Shown here piece after piece: positions 1 to 7,971 of a stretch of 64,000 nucleotides of DNA; position 1 is the stretch's first letter, and every line of letters starts with the position of its first letter. The position numbers and the translations under genes were made by a program. Origin of the DNA: Brasilonema sennae CENA114 (lineage in GTDB: Bacteria; Cyanobacteriota; Cyanobacteriia; Cyanobacteriales; Nostocaceae); contig NZ_CP030118.1 in the NCBI RefSeq assembly GCF_006968745.1, positions 7,590,253-7,654,252 on the forward strand. The letters are read 5' to 3'. Under the pieces are notes generated by a model, which was not told where the DNA came from, did not search any database, and worked only from the letters and a program-made list of their open reading frames with translations.

Positions 1-838
1 CCGTTTAATTGTCTCAAAATGTTCCAAAGTAGAAAGCAAAAACAGGGATTTTTTTGATGTAAGAATCCCCTTTGATTAGGCAATACGGTTCAGTTAAGGA
101 TTTTTTGTGAGATTTGCTGATGTGTAGTGAAAGTGCCTGCTACGTCTCTACATTGTCTTTGTGGTAAAGGTTTTGGTCTTATCTCAACCCTATTGCTTTA
201 TTCAATCGTCCAACAAGAGAACCTAAAAGCTTCTTCAGACATCTCAATGAGTCATGAAATGTCTGAATATCAATTTTTTGAAATCGTAATAATTACAAAA
301 TTGGGAAAACGATGGTTGTCTCGCTAGTTTCCTGATTGATTTGCAACTTTGAGCAGTTTACTTAGCATGGAAGTTAGGGCGATAGCTAGCCCCTAAGGGG
401 CAAAGCGGACTACGTCCCGCTGCGCTAACGCCGGGGGGAGTATCCCCCCGGCAGACTTTGGCGCTGCGCAAACGCTGCTGCGCTCCCTTGCGATCGCTAT
501 CACATAAGCCACGCAATCAATTCTCGTTTCAGGATTAACTATAATTACCTCTGTTTTTCTCAATCATGCCAGTTCTACACAGAATTAAGGCAGTTGAGTA
601 TTGGTAAAAGCAACGCTGCATAAACGCTATCCACGCAATTTTTAAATTCGACTAATTTTGGCTTTTTAAAAGCCTGCTTATTAGACACAACAGAATTGTT
701 TAATCTTTTTCTAATTCATACTAAGAATTATAGGATTCTTTATAAGATCTACAATATATCGAAAGTATAAAATGAGATATAAACGAAAAGAATAGGGTGT
801 TTATAAACTTTTTAAAACTACTAAATGAAAGCACAAAT
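1..838. other. Intergenic region with palindromic repeats
   Basis: No convincing gene is visible in this 838-base leader. A 66-codon frame at 127-327 has no recognisable family and no ribosome binding site. The block at about 375-510 is a GC-rich cluster of small hairpins of the dispersed repeat family seen elsewhere in the window. The rest is AT-rich, notably 640-825, which may hold the downstream end of a transcription unit outside the window. Confidence 0.6.
380..505. repeat. GC-rich palindromic (REP-like) repeat cluster
   Basis: A perfect hairpin has arms GCCGGGGGGA (430-439) and TCCCCCCGGC (443-452) around a 3-base loop, and a smaller palindrome GCCCCTAAGGGGC lies at 389-401. The flanks read 'cgctgcgctaacgcc' and 'tgcgctcccttgcgatcgct', vocabulary that recurs in intergenic spots across the window. 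It is a non-autonomous repeat rather than a terminator, because no T-run follows. Confidence 0.7.
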
Positions 839-1177
839 TCAGCTAATAGCAAACATCTGTTTGCCTAACTCAGTCGTAAAGTCAGGAGCCATTCCTGTGG
901 CTAAAGTCACCACAGAAGTGGTAACTCCATCTGCAGCCTCGATCTCTCGGAAGGCTGCCTCTTCGGTTCGATCCGACATCCCGCCACATGCGTCTACGGG
1001 AACATACACCTGATAGCCAGCAGCGATCGCCCCTTGGGCGGCTCCCTGCTGGAGCATCGCTTCCGGTACCGCATGGAGTACCACCACTTCTGTCGCAAAA
1101 CCGGCAACGATCAGAGTTTTGCGTCCGGTTGAAGACAAAGCTGTACGTATTTTCTCGTCCATAAAAAGTATAGCCAC
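839..1177 (-). pseudogene. Isochorismatase-like hydrolase remnant
   Basis: The 112 residues match the C-terminal half of cysteine hydrolases of the isochorismatase/YcaC family: a 'TLIVAGFATEVVVLHA' strand-turn, 'GYQVYVPVDACGGMS', and a tail ending in 'TTSVVTLATGMAPDF'. Family members are usually near 200 residues, so the N-terminal part with the catalytic Asp is missing. The position where the family nucleophile Cys follows 'TEV' is Val here. An extra segment of about 11 residues (around 'PEAMLQQGAAQ') interrupts the conserved region and coincides with a palindromic repeat at 1022-1061. The only available start is a GTG at 1177. A truncated, inactive remnant is the best reading. Confidence 0.75.
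1022..1061. repeat. Palindromic repeat inserted in frame in a gene remnant
   Basis: AGCGAT (1022-1027) pairs with ATCGCT (1056-1061), with inner GCTCC and GGAGC arms. The unit closely resembles 22994-23030 ('gcgatcgcc...ggcggctcc...ggagcatcgct'), which is intergenic. Here it sits inside the isochorismatase-like reading frame without shifting it. Confidence 0.65.
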
Positions 1178-1276
1178 GTTGACAAGGCTAGAGTTAAGAG
1201 TTACCCGTTCCCTTTATTCACTGCATAAGCTGGTTTCACTGCCAACTATTAAAATTAACTTAAAAGGAAAAGCACA

Positions 1277-3028
1277 ATGCAACTTACGACACAACAGACG
1301 GACATCGCTCTTTTGCTTCAAGACTTTGACATTGAGATGGAGAAGCTCCTGAAAGACTGGAACGCACCTGGATTTGGTGTAGGAATCGTAGAACAGGATA
1401 AACTCGTCTTTGCCCAAGGTTATGGCTACCGGGACTATGAGGAGAAGCTGCCTTTCACTTCTAAAACGCTCTTCCCAATAGCTTCTAATACTAAGCTCTT
1501 TACTGCTATAGCTGCGGGAATGCTGGTAGAAGAAGGTAAACTAACGTGGGATAAACCGATCCGTGATGCTGTTCCGACAATCCGCTTCTACAACAATGAG
1601 TTAAATAACACCGTTACCTTGCGGGATATGCTGGCTCACCGCACGGGCATAACTCGTCACGACAGTATGTGGTATAAACAGGACTCTCTTACTCGCAAAG
1701 ATGTCTTTGATAGGATTCAGTACATGAAACCAGAGGTATCACTGCGAGAAGCTTATATCTATAACAACAATATGTATACTGCTGTTGGGTACATTATTGA
1801 GTTGCTGTCGGGAAAAACCTGGGAAGAGTTTGTCTGCAAGAGAATTTTCCAACCCCTGTCCATGCACAGCACTATTTATAGCATTGCCGAGATGTTGAAG
1901 CAGTCTGACTACGGCGTACCATTTACCGAAAAACGAGAAAGCAATGAGATTTACAAGATTCCGTACTACGAGGAAACAGATGCCATAGCTCCCTGTGGGG
2001 CGATCATCTCCAACATCGAAGAAATGTCCCACTGGCTCGCGGCATTGATGAACGATGGCACTTATATCGGTAAGCAGGTGATTCCTGAGAACATACTTAA
2101 GGCAACCATAGAACCGGGAATGGTACTGCCAAACGTGTTAGGCGAAACAAGGGGCTGGTGGGAATTGCTTAACCCTGTTTATGGAATGGGTCGCAAGACT
2201 GCATCTTATCGAGGACATCTGTTAACCTATCACGGGGGAGCTATTGATGGATTTCATTCCCAGATGTCTTTTCTTCCTCAAAATAAACTCGGTGTGATTG
2301 TCTTCACAATTGGCGATCATTGTTCTCTCTTAACAGATATAATCACTTACAACGTTTACGAACGTCTTTTGGGTCTGACTCAAACACCTTGGAGCGATCG
2401 CTGGCTGAATGTCAGACTTAAGGCTAAACAAGCAGACAAAGAGGCGCGGTCAAAAGCAGCCACGGATCGGGTTTCTAATACCACCCCCTCACATTCCCTA
2501 GCTGACTACGTGGGCGAATACGCGCACCCAGTCTACGGCATTCTTAAGATCGAAATAAAGAATAGCGAACTTCAATTCAACTTGGGAAGGATTCAGCTGC
2601 CTCTGACTCATTTTCACTATGACCGTTTTGATACACCCGATGACGAGCTTTACGGCAAGGAATCGGTGAACTTCCTTACCAATCCCCAAGGCGACGTGAA
2701 CAAAGTAGTAATGTCGATCGACGAAGCAGAAGCAACGTTTACCCGTCAGGCAGAAATTCTAGACTCGCAACTTTTAACACAGCTTGCAGGAACATACAAA
2801 ACACCAACTGAAGGGAAGTTACAGGTCGTTCTCAAAGATGATAATTTTCTCTATCTAGTATTCCCAGGAGAGACGGAATCAAAGCTGATTCCCTACAAAA
2901 ACCTTACGTTCCAAAACGAAAAGTTCTCTGACAATATGTTTGAGTTTGTCATGGACAACGGTCAGGTGAAGGCTCTAAAGTCGAGAGAACCATCAGGTGA
3001 ATACGTATATTTACGTATATTATATTAG
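1277..3028 (+). CDS. Serine hydrolase, beta-lactamase/PBP4* fold (class C-like)
   Basis: This 583-residue protein has the serine-reactive fold of class C beta-lactamases and DD-peptidase-like esterases. Visible catalytic motifs are SxxK at S70-N-T-K73, the YxN equivalent Y162-N-N164, and H319-G-G321 in the KTG/HxG position. The beta-lactamase-related domain covers about residues 20-365. The C-terminal region, about 400-583, carries two lipocalin-like segments starting 'LADYVGEYAHPVYG' and 'LAGTYKTPTEG', of the DUF3471 type. A Shine-Dalgarno-like 'aaaagg' precedes the ATG. No clear signal peptide is visible, so the location is uncertain. The substrate cannot be predicted; many homologues are esterases or peptidases rather than resistance enzymes. 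It is divergent from the isochorismatase remnant and is monocistronic. Confidence 0.85.
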   Translation: MQLTTQQTDIALLLQDFDIEMEKLLKDWNAPGFGVGIVEQDKLVFAQGYGYRDYEEKLPFTSKTLFPIASNTKLFTAIAAGMLVEEGKLTWDKPIRDAVPTIRFYNNELNNTVTLRDMLAHRTGITRHDSMWYKQDSLTRKDVFDRIQYMKPEVSLREAYIYNNNMYTAVGYIIELLSGKTWEEFVCKRIFQPLSMHSTIYSIAEMLKQSDYGVPFTEKRESNEIYKIPYYEETDAIAPCGAIISNIEEMSHWLAALMNDGTYIGKQVIPENILKATIEPGMVLPNVLGETRGWWELLNPVYGMGRKTASYRGHLLTYHGGAIDGFHSQMSFLPQNKLGVIVFTIGDHCSLLTDIITYNVYERLLGLTQTPWSDRWLNVRLKAKQADKEARSKAATDRVSNTTPSHSLADYVGEYAHPVYGILKIEIKNSELQFNLGRIQLPLTHFHYDRFDTPDDELYGKESVNFLTNPQGDVNKVVMSIDEAEATFTRQAEILDSQLLTQLAGTYKTPTEGKLQVVLKDDNFLYLVFPGETESKLIPYKNLTFQNEKFSDNMFEFVMDNGQVKALKSREPSGEYVYLRILY

Positions 3029-3740
3029 TATCCTGACCTAAATATCGTCAAATTAAATATTTGTTTAAAAGCACGTGTGTGGGCGGGTGCGGGGCACTAA
3101 GCTGTGGCGATGCCCGCGCCTGTCCACTCGCGTGTGTATATCTTTATCTTGATAAGTAGGTCGGTACAAATAAAGTTAACGAGTTTTGGCAGTCATTAGT
3201 CATTGATCGAGGGAATATCGATTTCTGGGTAGCGACTTGCCATTCGTTGAATGGTCTGCTGATCAGGAAGGGAGCGTGAACCTGCCATAATGCGTCAGAT
3301 GTAGTTATAATTCTTATTATAAGGTATCTAAACTGAATGGCTCTGTGCATGACTTATTGCCAAGCACGAGGGAAACCCTCGTGCCAGATCTGGTGGAGCG
3401 CGTGTGGTTGTTGCAAACTTAGAGCGAGAAGTTCAAACAAGGCGATAGCTTCGCTGCTGCCTAAGCGCAAAGCGCACGCTACGCGAACGGCAGATCGCCT
3501 ACTATCTCCAATTGGTAAGAAAGTTCTTCCGTTAGTTCAATAGTAATTTTAGGCACAGTGCCGCATTTTTTAACATTTTTTCCATCATTTGATCTAGCTT
3601 TTACTCGTTTCCATACTAAGCAGGGAAACAAATATAACCTGCTAATATTATGTTTTTAAGTTCTTGAAAAGGAACTTTTACCATTACTGATTTTTGAAAA
3701 CTACAAAACAAGTATTTGTTATGATTGAAAATTCATTGTA
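3029..3740. other. Intergenic region with repeat debris
   Basis: The 712 bases contain a GC-rich imperfect palindrome near 3070-3135 and a REP-like block at about 3440-3505 ('gcgcaaagcgcacgctacgcgaac'). A 30-codon minus-strand frame (3288 down to 3196) begins MAGSRSLPDQQTIQRM. It has no ribosome binding site and no recognised family, and is probably a gene fragment. No intact gene is supported. Confidence 0.55.
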
Positions 3741-4715
3741 TTACAAACTTTTTAACATTGCTAAACGCTCATCCATCCACTCCTCAGTGAACCAGCCATA
3801 CGGCAAAACATCGCCAACTGCATTTGTGTTAATTCCCATAACCCAGATATGGGCAGCTTTAATGAACATAGGAATTGATGATAGTTCATTCTCACTCAGT
3901 TTACGAATTGACTGATAACCTTCGAGAAAACTATTTCTAACTGAAACATCTATTTTCATCCTAATTGCTACGTGCAAAAATTTTGCAATATCAAAAGCAC
4001 GCCACCCGTAACCACACTGGTCAAAGTCAAATAAAGTTGGCTCATTATGTTCCGTGAAATGGGCATTTCCTGAATGAACATCGCCAACACAAATTCCATA
4101 AGCTGGTGCTAACAAAGGTAGTTTAAATTCTTCTAACTGCTTTTTTATTTTGTCTACCTGTTTTTGCAGATAGTTCATATCGCTTTCTCTGTGTTGGTAC
4201 AGAGGTGCAATTGCTTCCAATGACCAATCTAGCAAGTATTCACTTTTCAAAGCAGGGCGAGTAAAACTACTTTTGAACTTGTCTAGTGTCTGGTGAATTT
4301 TTGCCAGTGCTTCTCCCAGCCGATAGCTTTGTATCTCATCTAGCTTTTCATTGACTGCATGTCCTGCTGCATAGGAAAACACAGCCACGTAACGTGTTCC
4401 TTCTGGTGCAGCAATTTCTGTTGTCAAAACGCCATCTTTTCTGGCAATGGAGTATGCAACCGACTGTTTCTGCTCGTGTAGAAACGCTAACAGTTCCAGT
4501 TTAAAATCAATTTATTGGTTATTTATCCACCCACGCCGATAAACTCGTAGAATATATCTTTGTTGATCAGTTTCCACCAAATACGTATCGTTAAGACCTC
4601 GCTTGTATAGTTTGCAGTTACGGATATCGCTGATGGGGTAATGGCGCAGTACAGTGTCAATTAAAGCCTCACTGTCAAGAATAGAATGAATGACAGAAAT
4701 TAATAATTGGCTCAT
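3741..4715 (-). pseudogene. Aminoglycoside-phosphotransferase-fold kinase, interrupted by in-frame stop
   Basis: The gene reads as one frame from the ATG at 4715 (MSQLLISVIHS...) to 3741, except for a single TAA at 4514-4512. Upstream of the stop is the kinase N-lobe, with a glycine loop region 'LNDTYLVETDQQRYILRVYRRGW'. Directly after it, in the same frame, comes 'IDFKLELLAFLHEQ', then the C-lobe with 'VGDVHSGNAHF' (catalytic loop, Asp present, usual preceding His replaced by Val) and 'LFDFDQCGYGWRAFDIAKF' (metal-binding loop). These are hallmarks of the COG2334/APH family that includes homoserine kinase type II and stress-response kinases. Because the frame is unbroken apart from one codon, a nonsense mutation or sequencing error is likely; readthrough is not excluded. 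Confidence 0.8.
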
Positions 4716-4965
4716 AAAATCATAGCTGCTGTTGATAACATCTATCGTTGAGAGGAAGTTGAGATTTTGAATTTTGGATTTTGGATGATTCAATAGTCAT
4801 TTCTACCTGTTTCTCCACTCCCTCTCCTCCCCCACTCATTTTTTCACTTTTTTCCGGCTTTTTTTTTCAACTTCATTACTCAAACTACCCCTTCATGTGG
4901 CAATCTGGGAAACAGAATGTTTTCCAACTGGATATCTTTGCTACCAAAATTTTACTTAACAGGAT

Positions 4966-6192
4966 ATGCAAACCCTGCCTACGCTAACAACTTCCAACAC
5001 TGCAAATCTTCAACCCACCTTTGACACCACGATCAAACGGCGCAAAACCCGTCCAGTCAAAGTAGGCGATGTCATCATTGGGGGTGGCTACCCTGTGGTA
5101 GTGCAGTCAATGATTAACGAAGATACCCTAGACATAAATGGTTCAGTCGCAGCAATTCGCCGTCTTCATGAAATTGGCTGCGAAATTGTTCGCGTTACTG
5201 TACCCAGTATGGCTCATGCCAAAGCGTTGGCAGAGATTAAACAAAAATTAATCAAAACCTACCAGGATGTGCCAATTGTGGCGGATGTGCATCATAATGG
5301 TATGAAAATCGCCTTGGAAGTCGCCAAACACATAGAAAAAGTGCGGATTAATCCAGGGTTGTATGTATTTGAAAAGCCAAACCCCAACAGAACCGAATAC
5401 ACTAAGGCTGAGTTTAACGATATTGGCGAAAAAATTCGTGAAACTTTGGCTCCATTGGTGATTTCCTTACGTGATCAAGGCAAAGCTATGCGAATTGGGG
5501 TAAATCACGGTTCTCTTGGTGAAAGAATGCTGTTCACCTACGGCGATACCCCAGAAGGCATGGTGGAATCAGCAATAGAGTTTATTCGCATTTGTGAATC
5601 TTTAGATTTCCACAACTTGGTGATTTCTATGAAAGCTTCACGAGTGCCAGTTATGTTAGCTGCCTATCGTCTCATGGCACTGCGGATGGATGAACTGGGT
5701 ATGGATTATCCTCTGCACTTGGGTGTCACCGAAGCAGGTGATGGCGAGTATGGACGGATTAAATCAACCGCTGGTATTGCCACTCTCTTAGCTGATGGTA
5801 TTGGCGATACAATTCGCGTGTCACTAACGGAATCACCAGAGAAAGAAATCCCTGTCTGCTACAGTATTTTGCAAGCTTTGGGATTGCGCAAAACAATGGT
5901 GGAGTACGTTGCTTGTCCTTCTTGTGGACGGACATTGTTTAACCTAGAAGAAGTTCTGCACAAAGTCCGCGAAGCGACTAAACATCTCACCGGACTCGAT
6001 GTGGCAGTCATGGGGTGTATTGTTAATGGACCTGGGGAAATGGCTGATGCTGATTACGGTTATGTTGGCAAAACGCCTGGATACATTTCTCTTTACCGTG
6101 GAAGAGAAGAAATTAAAAAAGTTCCAGAAGATAAAGGAGTGGAAGAATTGATCAACTTAATTAAGATAGATGGACGTTGGATAGATCCATAA
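4966..6192 (+). CDS. ispG: 4-hydroxy-3-methylbut-2-enyl diphosphate synthase (ferredoxin)
   Basis: IspG/GcpE performs the penultimate step of the MEP isoprenoid pathway, reductive ring opening of methylerythritol cyclodiphosphate, supplying precursors of carotenoids, phytol and quinones. At 408 residues it has the normal cyanobacterial length. The N-terminal TIM-barrel starts at 'RPVKVGDVIIGGGYPVVVQSM'. The [4Fe-4S] ligands are C317 and C320 ('CPSCGR') and C351 in 'GCIVNGPGE', followed by E358. The ATG at 4966 gives the expected N-terminus. The enzyme is cytoplasmic, with electrons coming from ferredoxin in cyanobacteria. It is followed after 160 bases by a processing protease gene in the same direction. 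Confidence 0.96.
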   Translation: MQTLPTLTTSNTANLQPTFDTTIKRRKTRPVKVGDVIIGGGYPVVVQSMINEDTLDINGSVAAIRRLHEIGCEIVRVTVPSMAHAKALAEIKQKLIKTYQDVPIVADVHHNGMKIALEVAKHIEKVRINPGLYVFEKPNPNRTEYTKAEFNDIGEKIRETLAPLVISLRDQGKAMRIGVNHGSLGERMLFTYGDTPEGMVESAIEFIRICESLDFHNLVISMKASRVPVMLAAYRLMALRMDELGMDYPLHLGVTEAGDGEYGRIKSTAGIATLLADGIGDTIRVSLTESPEKEIPVCYSILQALGLRKTMVEYVACPSCGRTLFNLEEVLHKVREATKHLTGLDVAVMGCIVNGPGEMADADYGYVGKTPGYISLYRGREEIKKVPEDKGVEELINLIKIDGRWIDP

Positions 6193-6354
6193 AATTTTGA
6201 AAATTTCGACAAATTTTGTACCGCCGACATCGGTTGTCGCCGGATAACAAAGCATTTTTATGAAATAAAAAAATATGCTCAGTCTTTAGTGCAAAACCCT
6301 GTGTTAGATTGAGCATACTGATTAGAAAATTTTGCGTCTTGCACAGCTGTCATT

Positions 6355-7656
6355 ATGGTGATTACAAGAAGTGGACTTGTTTTGGGTGCTACAGCGGTGA
6401 CACTGACAACAATAGCAGTCACTGGCCTGGGTATTCACTCACAAGGACAGGCTTTATTTAAAGAAAGTCCTAAGGAATTAATAGATGAAGTTTGGCAAGT
6501 TATTAACCGCCAATATGTAGATGGTACTTTTAATAAATTAGATTGGCCGGCTGTTCGTCGTGAGTACCTGAACAAGTCTTACAGCGACAAGCAGCAGGCT
6601 TACAAGTCCATCCGCGAAATGCTCAAAAAGCTGGGTGATCCTTACACTCGGTTTATGGATCCAGAGGAGTTCAAAAATCTGCAAGTGGATACCTCTGGAG
6701 AACTGACAGGTATTGGTATCCAAATTGGTTTAGATGAGAAAACGAAAAAGCTGACTGTAATTGCGCCGATTGAGGATACACCTGCTGCAAAAGCTGGTAT
6801 TTTGGCAAAAGATGTCATCACCAAAATCAACGGAAAAAGTACCGAAGGTATGGATACCAATCAAGCAGTATCCTTAATCCGAGGTACAGCAGGAACAGCG
6901 GTCAATTTGACAATTTTGCGCAATGCTCAGGAAAAACAATTCAACATTACAAGAGCTAAGATTGAAATTCATCCAGTCGAGTACTCTCAAAAACAAACTC
7001 CAGCAGGCAATCTTGGTTATATTCGCTTGAAGCAGTTTAGCGCCAACGCTGGTAAAGAAATGCAACAAGCAATCACAAATTTAGAGAATAAGCAAGTCGC
7101 TGGTTATGTCCTGGATTTACGTAATAATCCTGGTGGCTTACTTTTCTCTAGCGTCGAAATTGCCCGAATGTGGATCAGTAACGGCACAATAGTCTCCACT
7201 AAGGGCCGCTTGACTAACGGGCGCTTCGCAGAAGAACAACGAGAAGTGGCAAATGCACGTGCTTTGACAAACAAACCGCTCGTGGTATTAGTGGATAAAG
7301 GTTCAGCAAGTGCTAGTGAAATCCTCTCTGGAGCTTTGCAGGATAACAAGCGTGCTGTTATAGTCGGTAGTCAGACCTTTGGCAAAGGCTTAGTCCAATC
7401 AGTGCGTCCTCTCGACGATGGTTCCGGAATGGCGGTGACAATTGCGAAATACTACACTCCTAATAATCGCGATATCAATAAGCATGGAATCGACCCAGAT
7501 GTCAAAGTGGAGTTGACGACTGCTCAGCGAGAGCAGCTATGGCTCAAACAGCGCGACAAAATTGCCACCCTACAAGATCCGCAGTTTGCCAAAGCAGTTG
7601 AAGTGATCGGCAAAGAAATTGCACAGAAAGGAAACAGCAGGGCAGAAAAAAATTAA
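6355..7656 (+). CDS. Carboxyl-terminal processing protease (S41A family)
   Basis: A 433-residue CtpA/Prc-type serine protease. The N-terminus has an uncleaved or cleavable hydrophobic segment (residues 6-27), placing the enzyme in the periplasm or thylakoid lumen. A PDZ domain lies at about 100-190 ('GELTGIGIQIG', 'PAAKAGILAKDVI'). The catalytic domain follows, with Ser319 in 'GSASASE' and Lys344 in 'TFGKGLVQ', the 25-residue spacing typical of the Ser-Lys dyad. Cyanobacteria carry several paralogues (CtpA processes D1; CtpB and CtpC have other targets), and sequence inspection alone does not decide which one this is. It lies downstream of ispG. Confidence 0.93.
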   Translation: MVITRSGLVLGATAVTLTTIAVTGLGIHSQGQALFKESPKELIDEVWQVINRQYVDGTFNKLDWPAVRREYLNKSYSDKQQAYKSIREMLKKLGDPYTRFMDPEEFKNLQVDTSGELTGIGIQIGLDEKTKKLTVIAPIEDTPAAKAGILAKDVITKINGKSTEGMDTNQAVSLIRGTAGTAVNLTILRNAQEKQFNITRAKIEIHPVEYSQKQTPAGNLGYIRLKQFSANAGKEMQQAITNLENKQVAGYVLDLRNNPGGLLFSSVEIARMWISNGTIVSTKGRLTNGRFAEEQREVANARALTNKPLVVLVDKGSASASEILSGALQDNKRAVIVGSQTFGKGLVQSVRPLDDGSGMAVTIAKYYTPNNRDINKHGIDPDVKVELTTAQREQLWLKQRDKIATLQDPQFAKAVEVIGKEIAQKGNSRAEKN

Positions 7657-7670
7657 AAAGTCTTTTGACT

Positions 7671-7859
7671 TCAGACTGGTTGGCACTTGAGCGATCTAAT
7701 CAGTCCTACGCGGCGGGCAATGGCTTCTCCTTGGGAACTAAACGGCCCCCATTGCTCAATAATTTCTGGATTTTTTTCCTCGGTTGCTTCGTCACTGGGG
7801 ATTATTTCGCAATGACCAGCCGCATGCTTGACAATATACCAAGTTTGTGTATCAGTCAT
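7671..7859 (-). CDS. Small conserved cyanobacterial protein of unknown function
   Basis: A 62-residue protein, 'MTDTQTWYIVKHAAGHCEI...EQWGPFSSQGEAIARRVGLIR...CQPV'. The WYIV-beta-hairpin start and the 'WGPF.S..EAIARRVGLIR.GKC.P' ending resemble a small family I have met only in cyanobacteria. No enzymatic motif is visible. It lies convergent to the processing protease gene with 14 bases between stops. A plus-strand frame over the same bases looks like a shadow. Confidence 0.7.
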   Translation of the reverse strand: MTDTQTWYIVKHAAGHCEIIPSDEATEEKNPEIIEQWGPFSSQGEAIARRVGLIRSLKCQPV

Positions 7860-7971
7860 GGTTGATGTGAAGATAGCCAGTGTAGTCTATATATGCCTAA
7901 TGATACAAGCTTTTTGGCAGTAGGTCGTGTGAACCTCAATGAGGCGAAGTCATTGTCTTTGAATCAGGATT

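Noticed and set aside
127..327. 66-codon frame at the window start
   Set aside because: No family resemblance, no ribosome binding site and atypical composition; possibly a fragment but not supportable.
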